Source: Bacteroidales bacterium (lineage in GTDB: Bacteria; Bacteroidota; Bacteroidia; Bacteroidales; UBA7960). Taken from it: a DNA stretch of 13,642 bases. The position numbers and the translations under genes are program-made. The stretch covers positions 1-13,642 of the forward strand of contig SKTQ01000088.1 of the NCBI GenBank assembly GCA_007122505.1, given 5' to 3'. Shown here piece after piece: positions 1-6,176 of this stretch (position 1 is its first letter; every line of letters begins with the position of its first letter). Below the pieces are notes generated by a model. That model made no database searches. It was not told where the DNA came from and worked only from the letters and a program-made list of their open reading frames with translations.

Positions 1-54
1 CTTATTACCTTATTAACAGACATTTATTTAAAGCCAACACAATAAGGTAATAAG
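1..54. repeat. 14-bp perfect inverted repeat at window edge
   Basis: CTTATTACCTTATT at 1-14 is the exact reverse complement of AATAAGGTAATAAG at 41-54, with a 26-base spacer. Each arm holds a near-tandem pair of the motif TAAGG or its complement. Because the left arm starts at base 1, the repeat may extend beyond the window. It could be an AT-rich transcript-end hairpin from the gene to the left, a protein-binding site or the edge of a small mobile element; the sequence does not decide. Confidence 0.7.
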
Positions 55-86
55 GTTTGTATGGAGAGGGGTGCATTCATTTCTAC

Positions 87-116
87 TAAGGTTTTTTGGG
101 TTTCATAAGGTTTTTT
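87..116. repeat. Direct repeat TAAGGTTTTTT, two copies
   Basis: The 11-base sequence TAAGGTTTTTT occurs exactly at 87-97 and again at 106-116, with start points 19 bases apart. The core TAAGG also occurs at 43-47 and 51-55 in the right arm of the edge inverted repeat. The function is unknown. Regularly spaced copies could be a binding-site cluster or simple slippage products. Confidence 0.6.
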
Positions 117-165
117 CTGTTTATAATTTTGCAAATGTGTTGCTTAGCTTTTCTAGTTGTGTTTA

Positions 166-250
166 AGCTGCCCTTACAGGGAGCTGGTGTGGTGTTGCCC
201 GCATTTACCCAGGGCGTTGCCACCGGGTTGAATTAATTTGCCCTCAGGGC
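166..250. repeat. Cluster of three GC-rich hairpins, REP-like
   Basis: Three small palindromes sit side by side. At 166-185, AGCT and CCCT pair with AGGG and AGCT around a TAC loop, with one bulged G. At 207-228, ACCC pairs with GGGT and an inner GGC pairs with GCC. At 240-250, GCCCT and AGGGC flank a single C. The octamer AGGGCGTT appears at both 211-218 and 246-253. From general knowledge, such GC-rich palindromes in an AT-rich spacer resemble REP elements mobilised by IS200-like tyrosine transposases (RAYTs). No transposase is present here, so the element class is an inference. Confidence 0.45.
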
Positions 251-274
251 GTTCCCTGACCCGCCGCAAATCCT

Positions 275-331
275 CCCAGCTTCTCAGCTCCCAGCTCCCA
301 GCTCCCAGCTCCCAGCTCTCAGCTCTCAGCT
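275..331. repeat. 7-bp tandem repeat array (CCCAGCT/CTCAGCT)
   Basis: Eight copies of a heptamer of form CYCAGCT are seen. One is at 275-281, then after one extra T seven uninterrupted copies run from 283 to 331, in the order CTCAGCT, four CCCAGCT and two CTCAGCT. This is a microsatellite-type array in a non-coding spacer, too short in unit and without unique spacers to be CRISPR. Copy number is likely to vary between strains by slippage. It lies about 110 bases upstream of the promoter of the MBL-fold gene, so an effect on expression is possible but not shown. Confidence 0.85.
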
Positions 332-441
332 CCCAATGTGTCAAAAAAATCCTGTCATAGGCGTTTCATGTATATTGAAATTCCCTGAAAAATCGTAAAA
401 ATAAGGATTTTTTGCCGGTGCACCCAGATTTTATATGTGAA

Positions 442-472
442 CTTGCATGAAAGGATTGTTTTTGTAATTTTG
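442..472 (+). promoter_or_regulatory. Predicted Bacteroidota-type promoter for MBL-fold/cysH operon
   Basis: TAATTTTG at 465-472 matches the Bacteroides -7 consensus TAnnTTTG. CTTG at 442-445 is a one-mismatch -33 element with a 19-base spacer. The start of transcription would fall near 477-480, giving a leader of roughly 100 bases before the ATG at 582. The call rests on consensus matching only. Confidence 0.5.
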
Positions 473-485
473 CAATATTACAAAA
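460..485. promoter_or_regulatory. 26-bp near-perfect palindrome over the -7 box, possible operator
   Basis: TTTTGTAAT at 460-468 is the exact reverse complement of ATTACAAAA at 477-485. The central TTGCAA at 470-475 is itself palindromic about the same centre, so 12 of 13 base pairs are symmetrical, with only T469/T476 mismatched. It covers the predicted -7 element and the expected transcription start, the classic location for a repressor dimer site. Which regulator binds, if any, cannot be told from the sequence. Confidence 0.5.
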
Positions 486-581
486 GCCTTGGTGTGGCAT
501 TATTCCGGAAAATATATTGTTGGGTATCACCCTCTCCGGGGTACCTTGCTAAGAAGTATTAATCTAACTAAATGATTGTAT

Positions 582-1421
582 ATGAAATTGTTTCCAGTGA
601 TAGCCGAGAATTTTAAAATGGACGGCGGAGCTTGTTTTGGTGTCGTTCCCAAAACCATTTGGGAAAAGTATGTTCAGGCCGATGAAAACAATATGATCCC
701 TCTTGCTTCACGCTGCCTGCTTGCCGATACAGGCGACAGACGGATTCTTGCAGATGTGGGAATGGGAGATAAGCAAAGTGAAAAATTTTTTAGTTTTTAC
801 CACCTTTTTGGCAACGACAGCCTTGAGAAATCTCTCGCAGCTCACGGATACAAGCCAGAAGATATTACTGACGTGATCCTCACACATTTGCATTTCGATC
901 ATGTGGGAGGTGCCGTTAAATGGGCTGAAGACGGGAAAACCCCTGTGCTCACTTTTCCCAATGCCACCTATTATTGCTCCAAACTTCAGTGGGATACCGC
1001 CATGGAGCCAAATCCACGTGAAAAGGCTTCCTACTTCATGGAAAACCTTTTGCCTTTATACGATAGCGGGCATCTTGAATTTATTCACGAAGAAGGACCT
1101 TTTTGTGAAGGAGTATATCTGGAAATTAAAAATGGCCATACCCTGGGACAGGTGGTGCCTATATTTGACTATAAAGGCCGAAAAGTAGTATTTATGGCCG
1201 ATTTTATTGCCTCTGTAGGCAATATCCCCTTGCCCTATATTCCTAGCTTTGATATAGACCCGGTTTTGTCAATGGAAGAAAAGGAGGAGTTCCTGAACAG
1301 GGCTGTAGCAAATAACTATGTATTGTTTTTTGAACATGATTACGACAATGAATGCTGTACGGTAAAAGATACCCCGAAGGGCGTCCGGGCTGCAGATATA
1401 TTTTCCCTCGACCGCCTCTGA
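582..1421 (+). CDS. MBL-fold metallo-hydrolase
   Basis: A 279-residue protein of the metallo-beta-lactamase superfamily, probably a cytoplasmic zinc hydrolase since no signal peptide is visible. The metal-binding signature HLHFDH is at residues 102-107, with further candidate ligands His186 (in NGHTLGQ), Asp207 (in FMADF) and His252 (in FFEHD). Spacing and length resemble the branch containing N-acyl-homoserine lactonases and related hydrolases, but that branch is broad and the substrate is unknown. The ATG at 582 is preferred over an in-frame TTG two codons upstream; an ATG at 572 is out of frame. The gene follows a predicted promoter with an overlapping palindrome and is followed after 23 bases by the APS reductase gene, so the two are probably co-transcribed. 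A link to sulfur metabolism is possible from context only. Confidence 0.85.
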   Translation: MKLFPVIAENFKMDGGACFGVVPKTIWEKYVQADENNMIPLASRCLLADTGDRRILADVGMGDKQSEKFFSFYHLFGNDSLEKSLAAHGYKPEDITDVILTHLHFDHVGGAVKWAEDGKTPVLTFPNATYYCSKLQWDTAMEPNPREKASYFMENLLPLYDSGHLEFIHEEGPFCEGVYLEIKNGHTLGQVVPIFDYKGRKVVFMADFIASVGNIPLPYIPSFDIDPVLSMEEKEEFLNRAVANNYVLFFEHDYDNECCTVKDTPKGVRAADIFSLDRL

Positions 1422-1444
1422 GCATTCACATTTTTTCATTTACA

Positions 1445-2164
1445 ATGATGCTTATGGAAGACAAAGCAATCGACTATCACCAGCGCTTCACAAAAATGAC
1501 CCCGGAGGATATCCTCTCATGGGTTCTGCAACAACATCCAGGAAAGGCCGTTTTCTCCAGCAGTATGGGTGCTGAAGATCAGGTCATCACCCACATGTTG
1601 TGCGGTCTTACCTCTAAACCGTCCATTTTTACTCTTGATACTGGTCGCTTGTTTTATGAAACGTATGATCTCATCGATAAAACCAACAAGAGATACGGGA
1701 TCAAAATCAAGATTATGTTTCCAGACACCGGGCAGGTAGAGCAGATGGTTAATGAAAAAGGGATCAACCTGTTTTATGATAGCGTGGAAAACCGGAAACT
1801 TTGTTGCCATATCAGAAAGATCGAACCCCTCAAACGAGCTTTAAAAGGTAATGAAATCTGGATAACCGGTTTGAGAAGGGAGCAGTCACCCACACGCAAT
1901 GACATGACTTACGCACAATGGGATGCAGCGAATAACATTATTAAAGTCAACCCTTTGTTAGACTGGACAGAAGACCAGGTGTGGGATTATATTCATGCAC
2001 ACAAGGTACCTTACAACTCTCTGCATGACAAAGGATACCCGAGCCTTGGCTGTAAGCCCTGTACCCGGGCACTAGAGCCGGGAGAGGATATCCGTGCCGG
2101 ACGCTGGTGGTGGGAACAACCCGAAACAAAGGAGTGCGGGCTACACCAAAGCCGACGGAAATAG
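1445..2164 (+). CDS. cysH: Assimilatory adenylyl-sulfate (APS) reductase, CysH family
   Basis: This protein reduces activated sulfate to sulfite in cysteine biosynthesis. Counted from the ATG at 1445 (239 residues), the PAPS-reductase fold is clear: SSSMGAEDQV near 38-47 (nucleotide loop), LDTGR at 64-68, ITGLRREQSPTR at 140-151 and the catalytic ECGLH at 230-234 near the C-terminus. Cysteine pairs at 120-121 (CCHIRK) and 203/206 (GCKPC) are those that hold a [4Fe-4S] cluster. Family knowledge links this cluster to the APS-using type (EC 1.8.4.10) rather than the PAPS-using E. coli type, which lacks it. Starts at 1448 and 1454 are equally possible. No sulfate adenylyltransferase or sulfite reductase gene lies in the window. 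The stop is 8 bases from the stop of the convergent SDR gene. Confidence 0.92.
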   Translation: MMLMEDKAIDYHQRFTKMTPEDILSWVLQQHPGKAVFSSSMGAEDQVITHMLCGLTSKPSIFTLDTGRLFYETYDLIDKTNKRYGIKIKIMFPDTGQVEQMVNEKGINLFYDSVENRKLCCHIRKIEPLKRALKGNEIWITGLRREQSPTRNDMTYAQWDAANNIIKVNPLLDWTEDQVWDYIHAHKVPYNSLHDKGYPSLGCKPCTRALEPGEDIRAGRWWWEQPETKECGLHQSRRK

Positions 2165-2172
2165 GAGAGAGA

Positions 2173-2952
2173 TCACTTGGGAGGTATCAGATCGTTTTCA
2201 ACCATTACGCCTCCGTCGGCTGTAACAATACTTCCTGTAATCCACGAGGCAGCATCTGACAGAAGAAACCTTACCACATTGGATATATCTTCCGGTTTAC
2301 CAATACGGCCGATTGGATAACGCTTCTGAGCACCGGCAAGCATTTCTTCATATGCATCCTTGTTTTCGAACACCTTGTTATCCATATGTATATGGGTACG
2401 GACAAGCCCGGGATTTACCGAGTTAACACGAATGTTGTAAGGTCCCAGGTCGCCGGCCAGGAAACGGGTCAGCATGTCAAGGCCTGCCTTCGACACCGAG
2501 TAGGCAACGCTGGTTCCCGGTTTCAATCCGGCCACCGACGAAATGTTCACAACGGAAGCACCTCCGGCATTGCGCAAAAGCGGCAGCAGGGTTTTGGTAA
2601 GAATATAGGGCCCGGTCAGATTTACGTCAAGAGTAAATTGCCAGTCCTCAACGCTGATGGTTTCAATGGTGCCCTTGGTAAGAACCCCGGCATTGTTTAC
2701 TAAGCCGTGGAGCACACCATATTTTTCAGAAAGGTATTCAACCACCCGTGCAGCATCTTCCTTCCGGGAAATATCACCGGTAATAAAATCTATATCCTTA
2801 GCCAGATCAGGCATTTCCACCATTGCACGATCAATCTTTTCACTGCTTCTGCTCAGAGACACCACACGGTGACCCTCTTTCACAAGATCAGATGCTATGG
2901 CTAAGCCGATACCGGAACTGCCACCACTAATTAAAAAAACTTTCTTTTCCAT
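2173..2952 (-). CDS. SDR-family NAD(P)-dependent oxidoreductase
   Basis: A 259-residue classical short-chain dehydrogenase/reductase. The cofactor loop SGGSSGIG is at 9-16, NNAG at 86-89, and the catalytic residues are Asn111, Ser138, Tyr151 and Lys155 (YSVSK). VNPGLVRT at 179-186 follows the fold. The substrate is not determinable; the closest general description is a glucose/3-oxoacyl-type alcohol dehydrogenase. It is the last gene of a leftward group and is separated from miaA by 122 bases, which hold only a weak 5-bp stem (2995-2999 with 3004-3008) and no good -7 box, so it may still depend on the upstream promoter. The short C-terminal extension after the usual DGG (ENDLIPPK) is unremarkable. 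Confidence 0.85.
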   Translation of the reverse strand: MEKKVFLISGGSSGIGLAIASDLVKEGHRVVSLSRSSEKIDRAMVEMPDLAKDIDFITGDISRKEDAARVVEYLSEKYGVLHGLVNNAGVLTKGTIETISVEDWQFTLDVNLTGPYILTKTLLPLLRNAGGASVVNISSVAGLKPGTSVAYSVSKAGLDMLTRFLAGDLGPYNIRVNSVNPGLVRTHIHMDNKVFENKDAYEEMLAGAQKRYPIGRIGKPEDISNVVRFLLSDAASWITGSIVTADGGVMVENDLIPPK

Positions 2953-3074
2953 ATGACAATTTTTTTTTGATTCAAACTGCTTGATGCAAAAAGCTTACTA
3001 CGAAGTAAACAGCAGGATTCAATGATTGTTTGGATAAACAAGGTTGATTTTACCCGGGCTTCAAAATCTCATTC

Positions 3075-4001
3075 TTAAACCTTAGCCAATGATTTGAATT
3101 GTAGTATGATATCCACCTTATCCTCCAGTGATAGTTTACCTTCAATCCAGTGAATTTTTATTCCCTTTTTCTCCATTCGGCGAAACCAGGTCATCTGGCG
3201 TTTGGCAAACTGGTGTATGGCTGTATTTAAGGCCTTAAACATCTCATCATAAGATATCTGGCCTGTAACATATTTTGTAAGATACCGATATTCAAGTCCG
3301 TAAAAATATAATTGATCCGGTGTGATGCCGCTTTTAAGCAAGTTTTTAACCTCATCAATCATCCCATCTGCCAGCCTTTGCTCCAGGCGCCGGGTAATTC
3401 GCTCGCGTATAATGTTTCGAGGGTATTCAATGGCGAAAACCACAGGATGAAATGCCGGATAGGTTTGCACTTCATGCATATGTGCATTTTCATAAGTGGC
3501 GATTTCAATGGCGCGTATCAGTCTGTTTCTGTCTTCGGTATCAGTGATATTATGCAGCGGACGCAATTTAACCAGCATTCCGGTCAGGGCCTCCATGGGC
3601 AATTGATCGAGTTTTGCCCTTAATACAGGATCTTCCGGCACTTTTTTCATCCGGTAACCTTTTATGGCGGCTTCAACATAGAGTCCGGTACCTCCGCACA
3701 ATACAGCCTGCTTTTTCCGGGAAGTGATCTCTTCAAAAATCCTGGCAAAGTCCTGCTGATACTCATATACATTGTATTCATAACCGGGCTCTGCAATGTC
3801 GATCAGGTGATAGGGAACCTGTTTCCCATCAACAATAAAATCATCCAGATCCTTACCCGTTCCCAGGTCCATACCACGGTAAACCTGCCGGGAATCAGCA
3901 CTGATAACTTCCCCGTCTAACTTTGAGGCAACATGTGCCGCCACAGTGGTTTTTCCGGTTGCTGTGGGTCCGGTAATAACAGGTAGTATAGGTTTAGACA
4001 T
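3075..4001 (-). CDS. miaA: tRNA dimethylallyltransferase (divergent MiaA)
   Basis: MiaA adds a dimethylallyl group to N6 of A37 in tRNAs that read codons beginning with U. From the ATG at 4001 the protein has 308 residues, normal for the family. The P-loop GPTATGKT is at 11-18, DSRQVYRGMDLGTGK at 36-50, GGTGLYVEA at 103-111 and AKRQMTWFRR at 266-275. It departs from the usual pattern: GTGKDL in place of the common GTAKP, and GLEYRYL at 235-241 where most members have a GYKE/GYRQ-type motif. I recall that Bacteroides genomes carry two MiaA copies, and this resembles the divergent one. The start codon lies inside the end of the glycosyltransferase gene, an 8-base overlap indicating translational coupling. 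In-frame ATGs at 4016 and 4037 would enlarge the overlap. Confidence 0.88.
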   Translation of the reverse strand: MSKPILPVITGPTATGKTTVAAHVASKLDGEVISADSRQVYRGMDLGTGKDLDDFIVDGKQVPYHLIDIAEPGYEYNVYEYQQDFARIFEEITSRKKQAVLCGGTGLYVEAAIKGYRMKKVPEDPVLRAKLDQLPMEALTGMLVKLRPLHNITDTEDRNRLIRAIEIATYENAHMHEVQTYPAFHPVVFAIEYPRNIIRERITRRLEQRLADGMIDEVKNLLKSGITPDQLYFYGLEYRYLTKYVTGQISYDEMFKALNTAIHQFAKRQMTWFRRMEKKGIKIHWIEGKLSLEDKVDIILQFKSLAKV

Positions 4002-5259
4002 GTTTGTTTGCGTCATTTCTCTGATATGAACGTTCAACCTCCATCAATGAATTTCGCAGCCGGTCAAGCAAAAAAACGGGAGCTGTTTCAAAACTGAACT
4101 GATTGAAAAAGTCCTTTTCATGATCGCTCGCTGTTTTCTTTTCAGGTGTAGAAGCAGATAATTCCCGGATAAGCCCGGGATAGTGCTGTCTGAGAAAAAC
4201 TTCCAAATGCTTTTCATCACTCTGTGGTAATTGTTTTTGTTCTGATTTCAGAAACTGCAATACCCTCAGGCCATCCACTTTCTGGTGACATGCCTGGATG
4301 AACTGTTCTTTTGAACCGGTATTCTGTCGCAATGCCGCAAATGGATCATCTTCCCTGAACTGATTACGTAAAAAATCAGCCATTGGAAAACCAGTATATC
4401 CTTCATACAATGATGGAAAATGGTCATATGAGGTTTTTACACGGTCAAAATTGTGATGACTGTAAATGGGATAACTGTCCCATTCGCCCTGGCTTCCTTT
4501 GATCAGCGCAGGGCCTGTACCGAAAAAGACCCTGTCGGAATAACGGGTTGCCGGATACATCAAATGGGAATTGTCGTTGCAAATCCAACCTGTTTTCCTG
4601 AGTTTTTGCAAAAAATAGAAATCTTCGCCACTTTTTTTGGCGGTGATGCCGCCAATGGTCCGGTAGGCCTTTACCGGAAGTGCCATTGAGGAACCGATAG
4701 CCGTAAAACTGTAGGGTGAACCAATTCTCCACATATTGATGGCGTAATAGCGCATGTAGATCTCGTAGCGCAGCATAGCCCTGTCCAACCGATCATCACC
4801 GGTAAGTTTGTGATAATAGGGGTTCGACAGGGCAATTGCACGGGGATAGGTTGCAAAACAATGATAAACGGAAAGGGTGTATCCCGGGTCAAAAAGACTG
4901 TCAGCGTCCATGCTGATGATCACATCATCCAAACCGGCCTCGCTGTTGATGGTATCCATCAGCACTTTCCGTGCTTGTCCAACACCAAAATGCTTGCCCT
5001 GCCAGCCTTTACCACGGCTGCTGCAATCGATGACCCGGAGTTTTTTGCACTGTTTTGACTCCAGGTAAGCCAGCGTTTCCAAATTGTTCAGGCAAATTTC
5101 TTGCTTTTCCGGGTCATCCCACCATGAATCAGGCTGATTTACACATACCAGGATACGCAGATGTTCGGTGGGTTCTTCCAGCAAAAGATCGATGGTACGA
5201 GGCAACCAGGCGGCCTCATTCATGGCCGGAATCGCAACGTATATGGTACCATTTTGCAT
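3994..5259 (-). CDS. Glycosyltransferase family 2-like protein
   Basis: A 421-residue soluble protein with a GT-A fold N-terminal half: YVAIPAMNEAAWLPRTI near 6-22 (the beta-strand and nucleotide-sugar loop of GT2 enzymes), the metal-binding DAD at 118-120 within ISMDADSLFDPGY, and GED at 211-213 before an aromatic-rich helix, matching the ED-type catalytic motif. The last 130 residues are charged and helical with no recognised domain. No membrane segment is seen, so it probably acts at the cytoplasmic face on an unknown acceptor. The ATG at 5259 is preferred because it sits directly before the first strand; an in-frame ATG at 5283 would add eight residues. The end overlaps miaA by 8 bases, and DUF4199 lies 74 bases upstream. 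Confidence 0.78.
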   Translation of the reverse strand: MQNGTIYVAIPAMNEAAWLPRTIDLLLEEPTEHLRILVCVNQPDSWWDDPEKQEICLNNLETLAYLESKQCKKLRVIDCSSRGKGWQGKHFGVGQARKVLMDTINSEAGLDDVIISMDADSLFDPGYTLSVYHCFATYPRAIALSNPYYHKLTGDDRLDRAMLRYEIYMRYYAINMWRIGSPYSFTAIGSSMALPVKAYRTIGGITAKKSGEDFYFLQKLRKTGWICNDNSHLMYPATRYSDRVFFGTGPALIKGSQGEWDSYPIYSHHNFDRVKTSYDHFPSLYEGYTGFPMADFLRNQFREDDPFAALRQNTGSKEQFIQACHQKVDGLRVLQFLKSEQKQLPQSDEKHLEVFLRQHYPGLIRELSASTPEKKTASDHEKDFFNQFSFETAPVFLLDRLRNSLMEVERSYQRNDANKHV

Positions 5260-5333
5260 TATAAAGCATTGTCCGGTAATCATGTGTCATGTTTACCGGT
5301 ATCAGAAATCAGTATTACATTATCAATGAAGAA

Positions 5334-5864
5334 TTACATCTCCGGTAAGGGCTCTTTCTTTTTCAAAAATGCCGATGTGATCAGTGAAAAAATAAAGCCG
5401 ACAAATGTGTTTCCAAAAATACCGGAAAACAAAAATACAAGCGGATGTACGAAACGTCTGGCAAAATTCAATTGCTCGTCAGTTGCATTAGGTGCTCTTT
5501 CCAACATTTGCTGTTCGGCAATATTTCTGAGCGTTTCCAAGGCATCGGGTGCGAGAAAGCTAAAAAATATGTAGGTGAAAACACCTGAAACAATGCCGGC
5601 TACAAGGGATAAAAGTGTACCAAATCCCAGGGCCTGACTATAAGAAATATAACCTCCGGAGTGCTCGTCACGGAATTTAATGGTACCGAAAATAATACCT
5701 GCAAGCAAAACCAGGTAGCCAATATATTGTAACCAGGTTACGGTATACAGGTTAAACATATAAGTGATCAGGCCCAGGATGATCAGCCCGATACCGGTAA
5801 GTAAACCATAGGTGAGCGCCTGGTTAAACATTCCTCCCTTTTTTGAAACGTCTTGATTTTCCAT
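5334..5864 (-). CDS. DUF4199 family membrane protein
   Basis: A 176-residue integral membrane protein of a family common in Bacteroidota and without known function. Four hydrophobic segments are visible near residues 16-36, 43-62, 80-103 and 141-166. The GGYISYSQALGFG stretch (70-82) before the third segment and the charged loop between the third and fourth (about 104-140) are typical of the family. It is the first gene of the leftward group and has a -7-like element 40-50 bases upstream. From memory, DUF4199 genes often sit directly upstream of glycosyltransferase genes in this phylum, as here, which suggests a shared role in cell-envelope synthesis, but this is not shown. Confidence 0.8.
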   Translation of the reverse strand: MENQDVSKKGGMFNQALTYGLLTGIGLIILGLITYMFNLYTVTWLQYIGYLVLLAGIIFGTIKFRDEHSGGYISYSQALGFGTLLSLVAGIVSGVFTYIFFSFLAPDALETLRNIAEQQMLERAPNATDEQLNFARRFVHPLVFLFSGIFGNTFVGFIFSLITSAFLKKKEPLPEM

Positions 5865-5905
5865 ATTTATACTGTTTTGTAAGACATGATGAATAAAACC
5901 ATAAA

Positions 5906-5913
5906 CAAAGTTA
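5906..5913 (-). promoter_or_regulatory. Predicted -7 element for DUF4199 operon
   Basis: CAAAGTTA on the + strand reads TAACTTTG on the minus strand, an exact match to TAnnTTTG. Transcription would start near 5900, giving a leader of about 36 bases before the ATG at 5864. No good -33 TTTG is found at the expected distance, so the call is modest. It lies back to back with the SRP RNA promoter. Confidence 0.4.
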
Positions 5914-5950
5914 TAAATTAAATCGGCTGTTTTGCGTTTTCCATATTATT

Positions 5951-5984
5951 TTTGTGAAAGGAAGCGGGATTTTTGCTATTTTTG
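5951..5984 (+). promoter_or_regulatory. Predicted promoter of the SRP RNA gene
   Basis: TTTG at 5951-5954 and TATTTTTG at 5977-5984 fit the Bacteroidota -33/-7 pair with a 22-base spacer, slightly long. The -7 box ends four bases before the predicted first base of the RNA at 5989, so RNA boundary and promoter support each other. Confidence 0.6.
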
Positions 5985-5988
5985 CACC

Positions 5989-6084
5989 GGGTAAGTCTGG
6001 TACGACCAGCTCCCGCTGAATTCCCCCAGGACCGGAAGGTAGCAAGGGTAGGCGGTCGTAGCGGTGCGATACCAGGTCTTACCC
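5989..6084 (+). ncRNA. ffs: Signal recognition particle RNA, small bacterial (4.5S) type
   Basis: The RNA partner of Ffh in co-translational targeting of membrane proteins. About 96 bases fold into one long hairpin: GGGTAAG at 5989-5995 pairs with CTTACCC at 6078-6084, an outer helix follows, and TACGACC at 6001-6007 pairs with GGTCGTA at 6054-6060. The tip holds the universally conserved apical signature, CAGGACCGGAAGGTAGCA (about 6027-6044), with a GGAA tetraloop and the asymmetric loop bound by the Ffh M domain. There is no Alu domain, as expected for a Gram-negative short form. The closing stem followed by the T-rich run at 6085-6091 may help end transcription. Confidence 0.96.
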
Positions 6085-6176
6085 TTCTTTTATAACAATA
6101 GTCGCCTTATATCTTTTGGATTGCAGGTGCAAAAAAACCTGTTTGAACATTTCTCTAATCAATTAAATACAAAAAA

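Larger units (their letters stand above)
1..581. other. Gene-free, repeat-rich leader region
   Basis: I find no convincing coding sequence in this stretch. It carries, in order, a long inverted repeat, direct TAAGG-type repeats, three adjacent GC-rich hairpins, a 7-bp tandem array, and the promoter and palindrome preceding the MBL-fold gene; these are listed separately. The presumed 5' leader, about 478-581, can also fold a small stem: GGTA at 523-526 pairs with TACC at 542-545, enclosing a CCC/GGG pairing. That stem is too short to assign to a riboswitch class. The mixture of palindromes and simple repeats is typical of non-coding spacers in environmental Bacteroidota and gives no sign of a decayed gene. 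Confidence 0.7.

Noticed and set aside
275..331. Possible CRISPR array
   Set aside because: Units are 7 bases, contiguous and without spacers; it is a simple tandem repeat.
6124..6141. CAGGT/ACCTG hairpin before fsa as a terminator or attenuator
   Set aside because: The stem is only 5 bp with an A-rich loop and is not followed by a T run.
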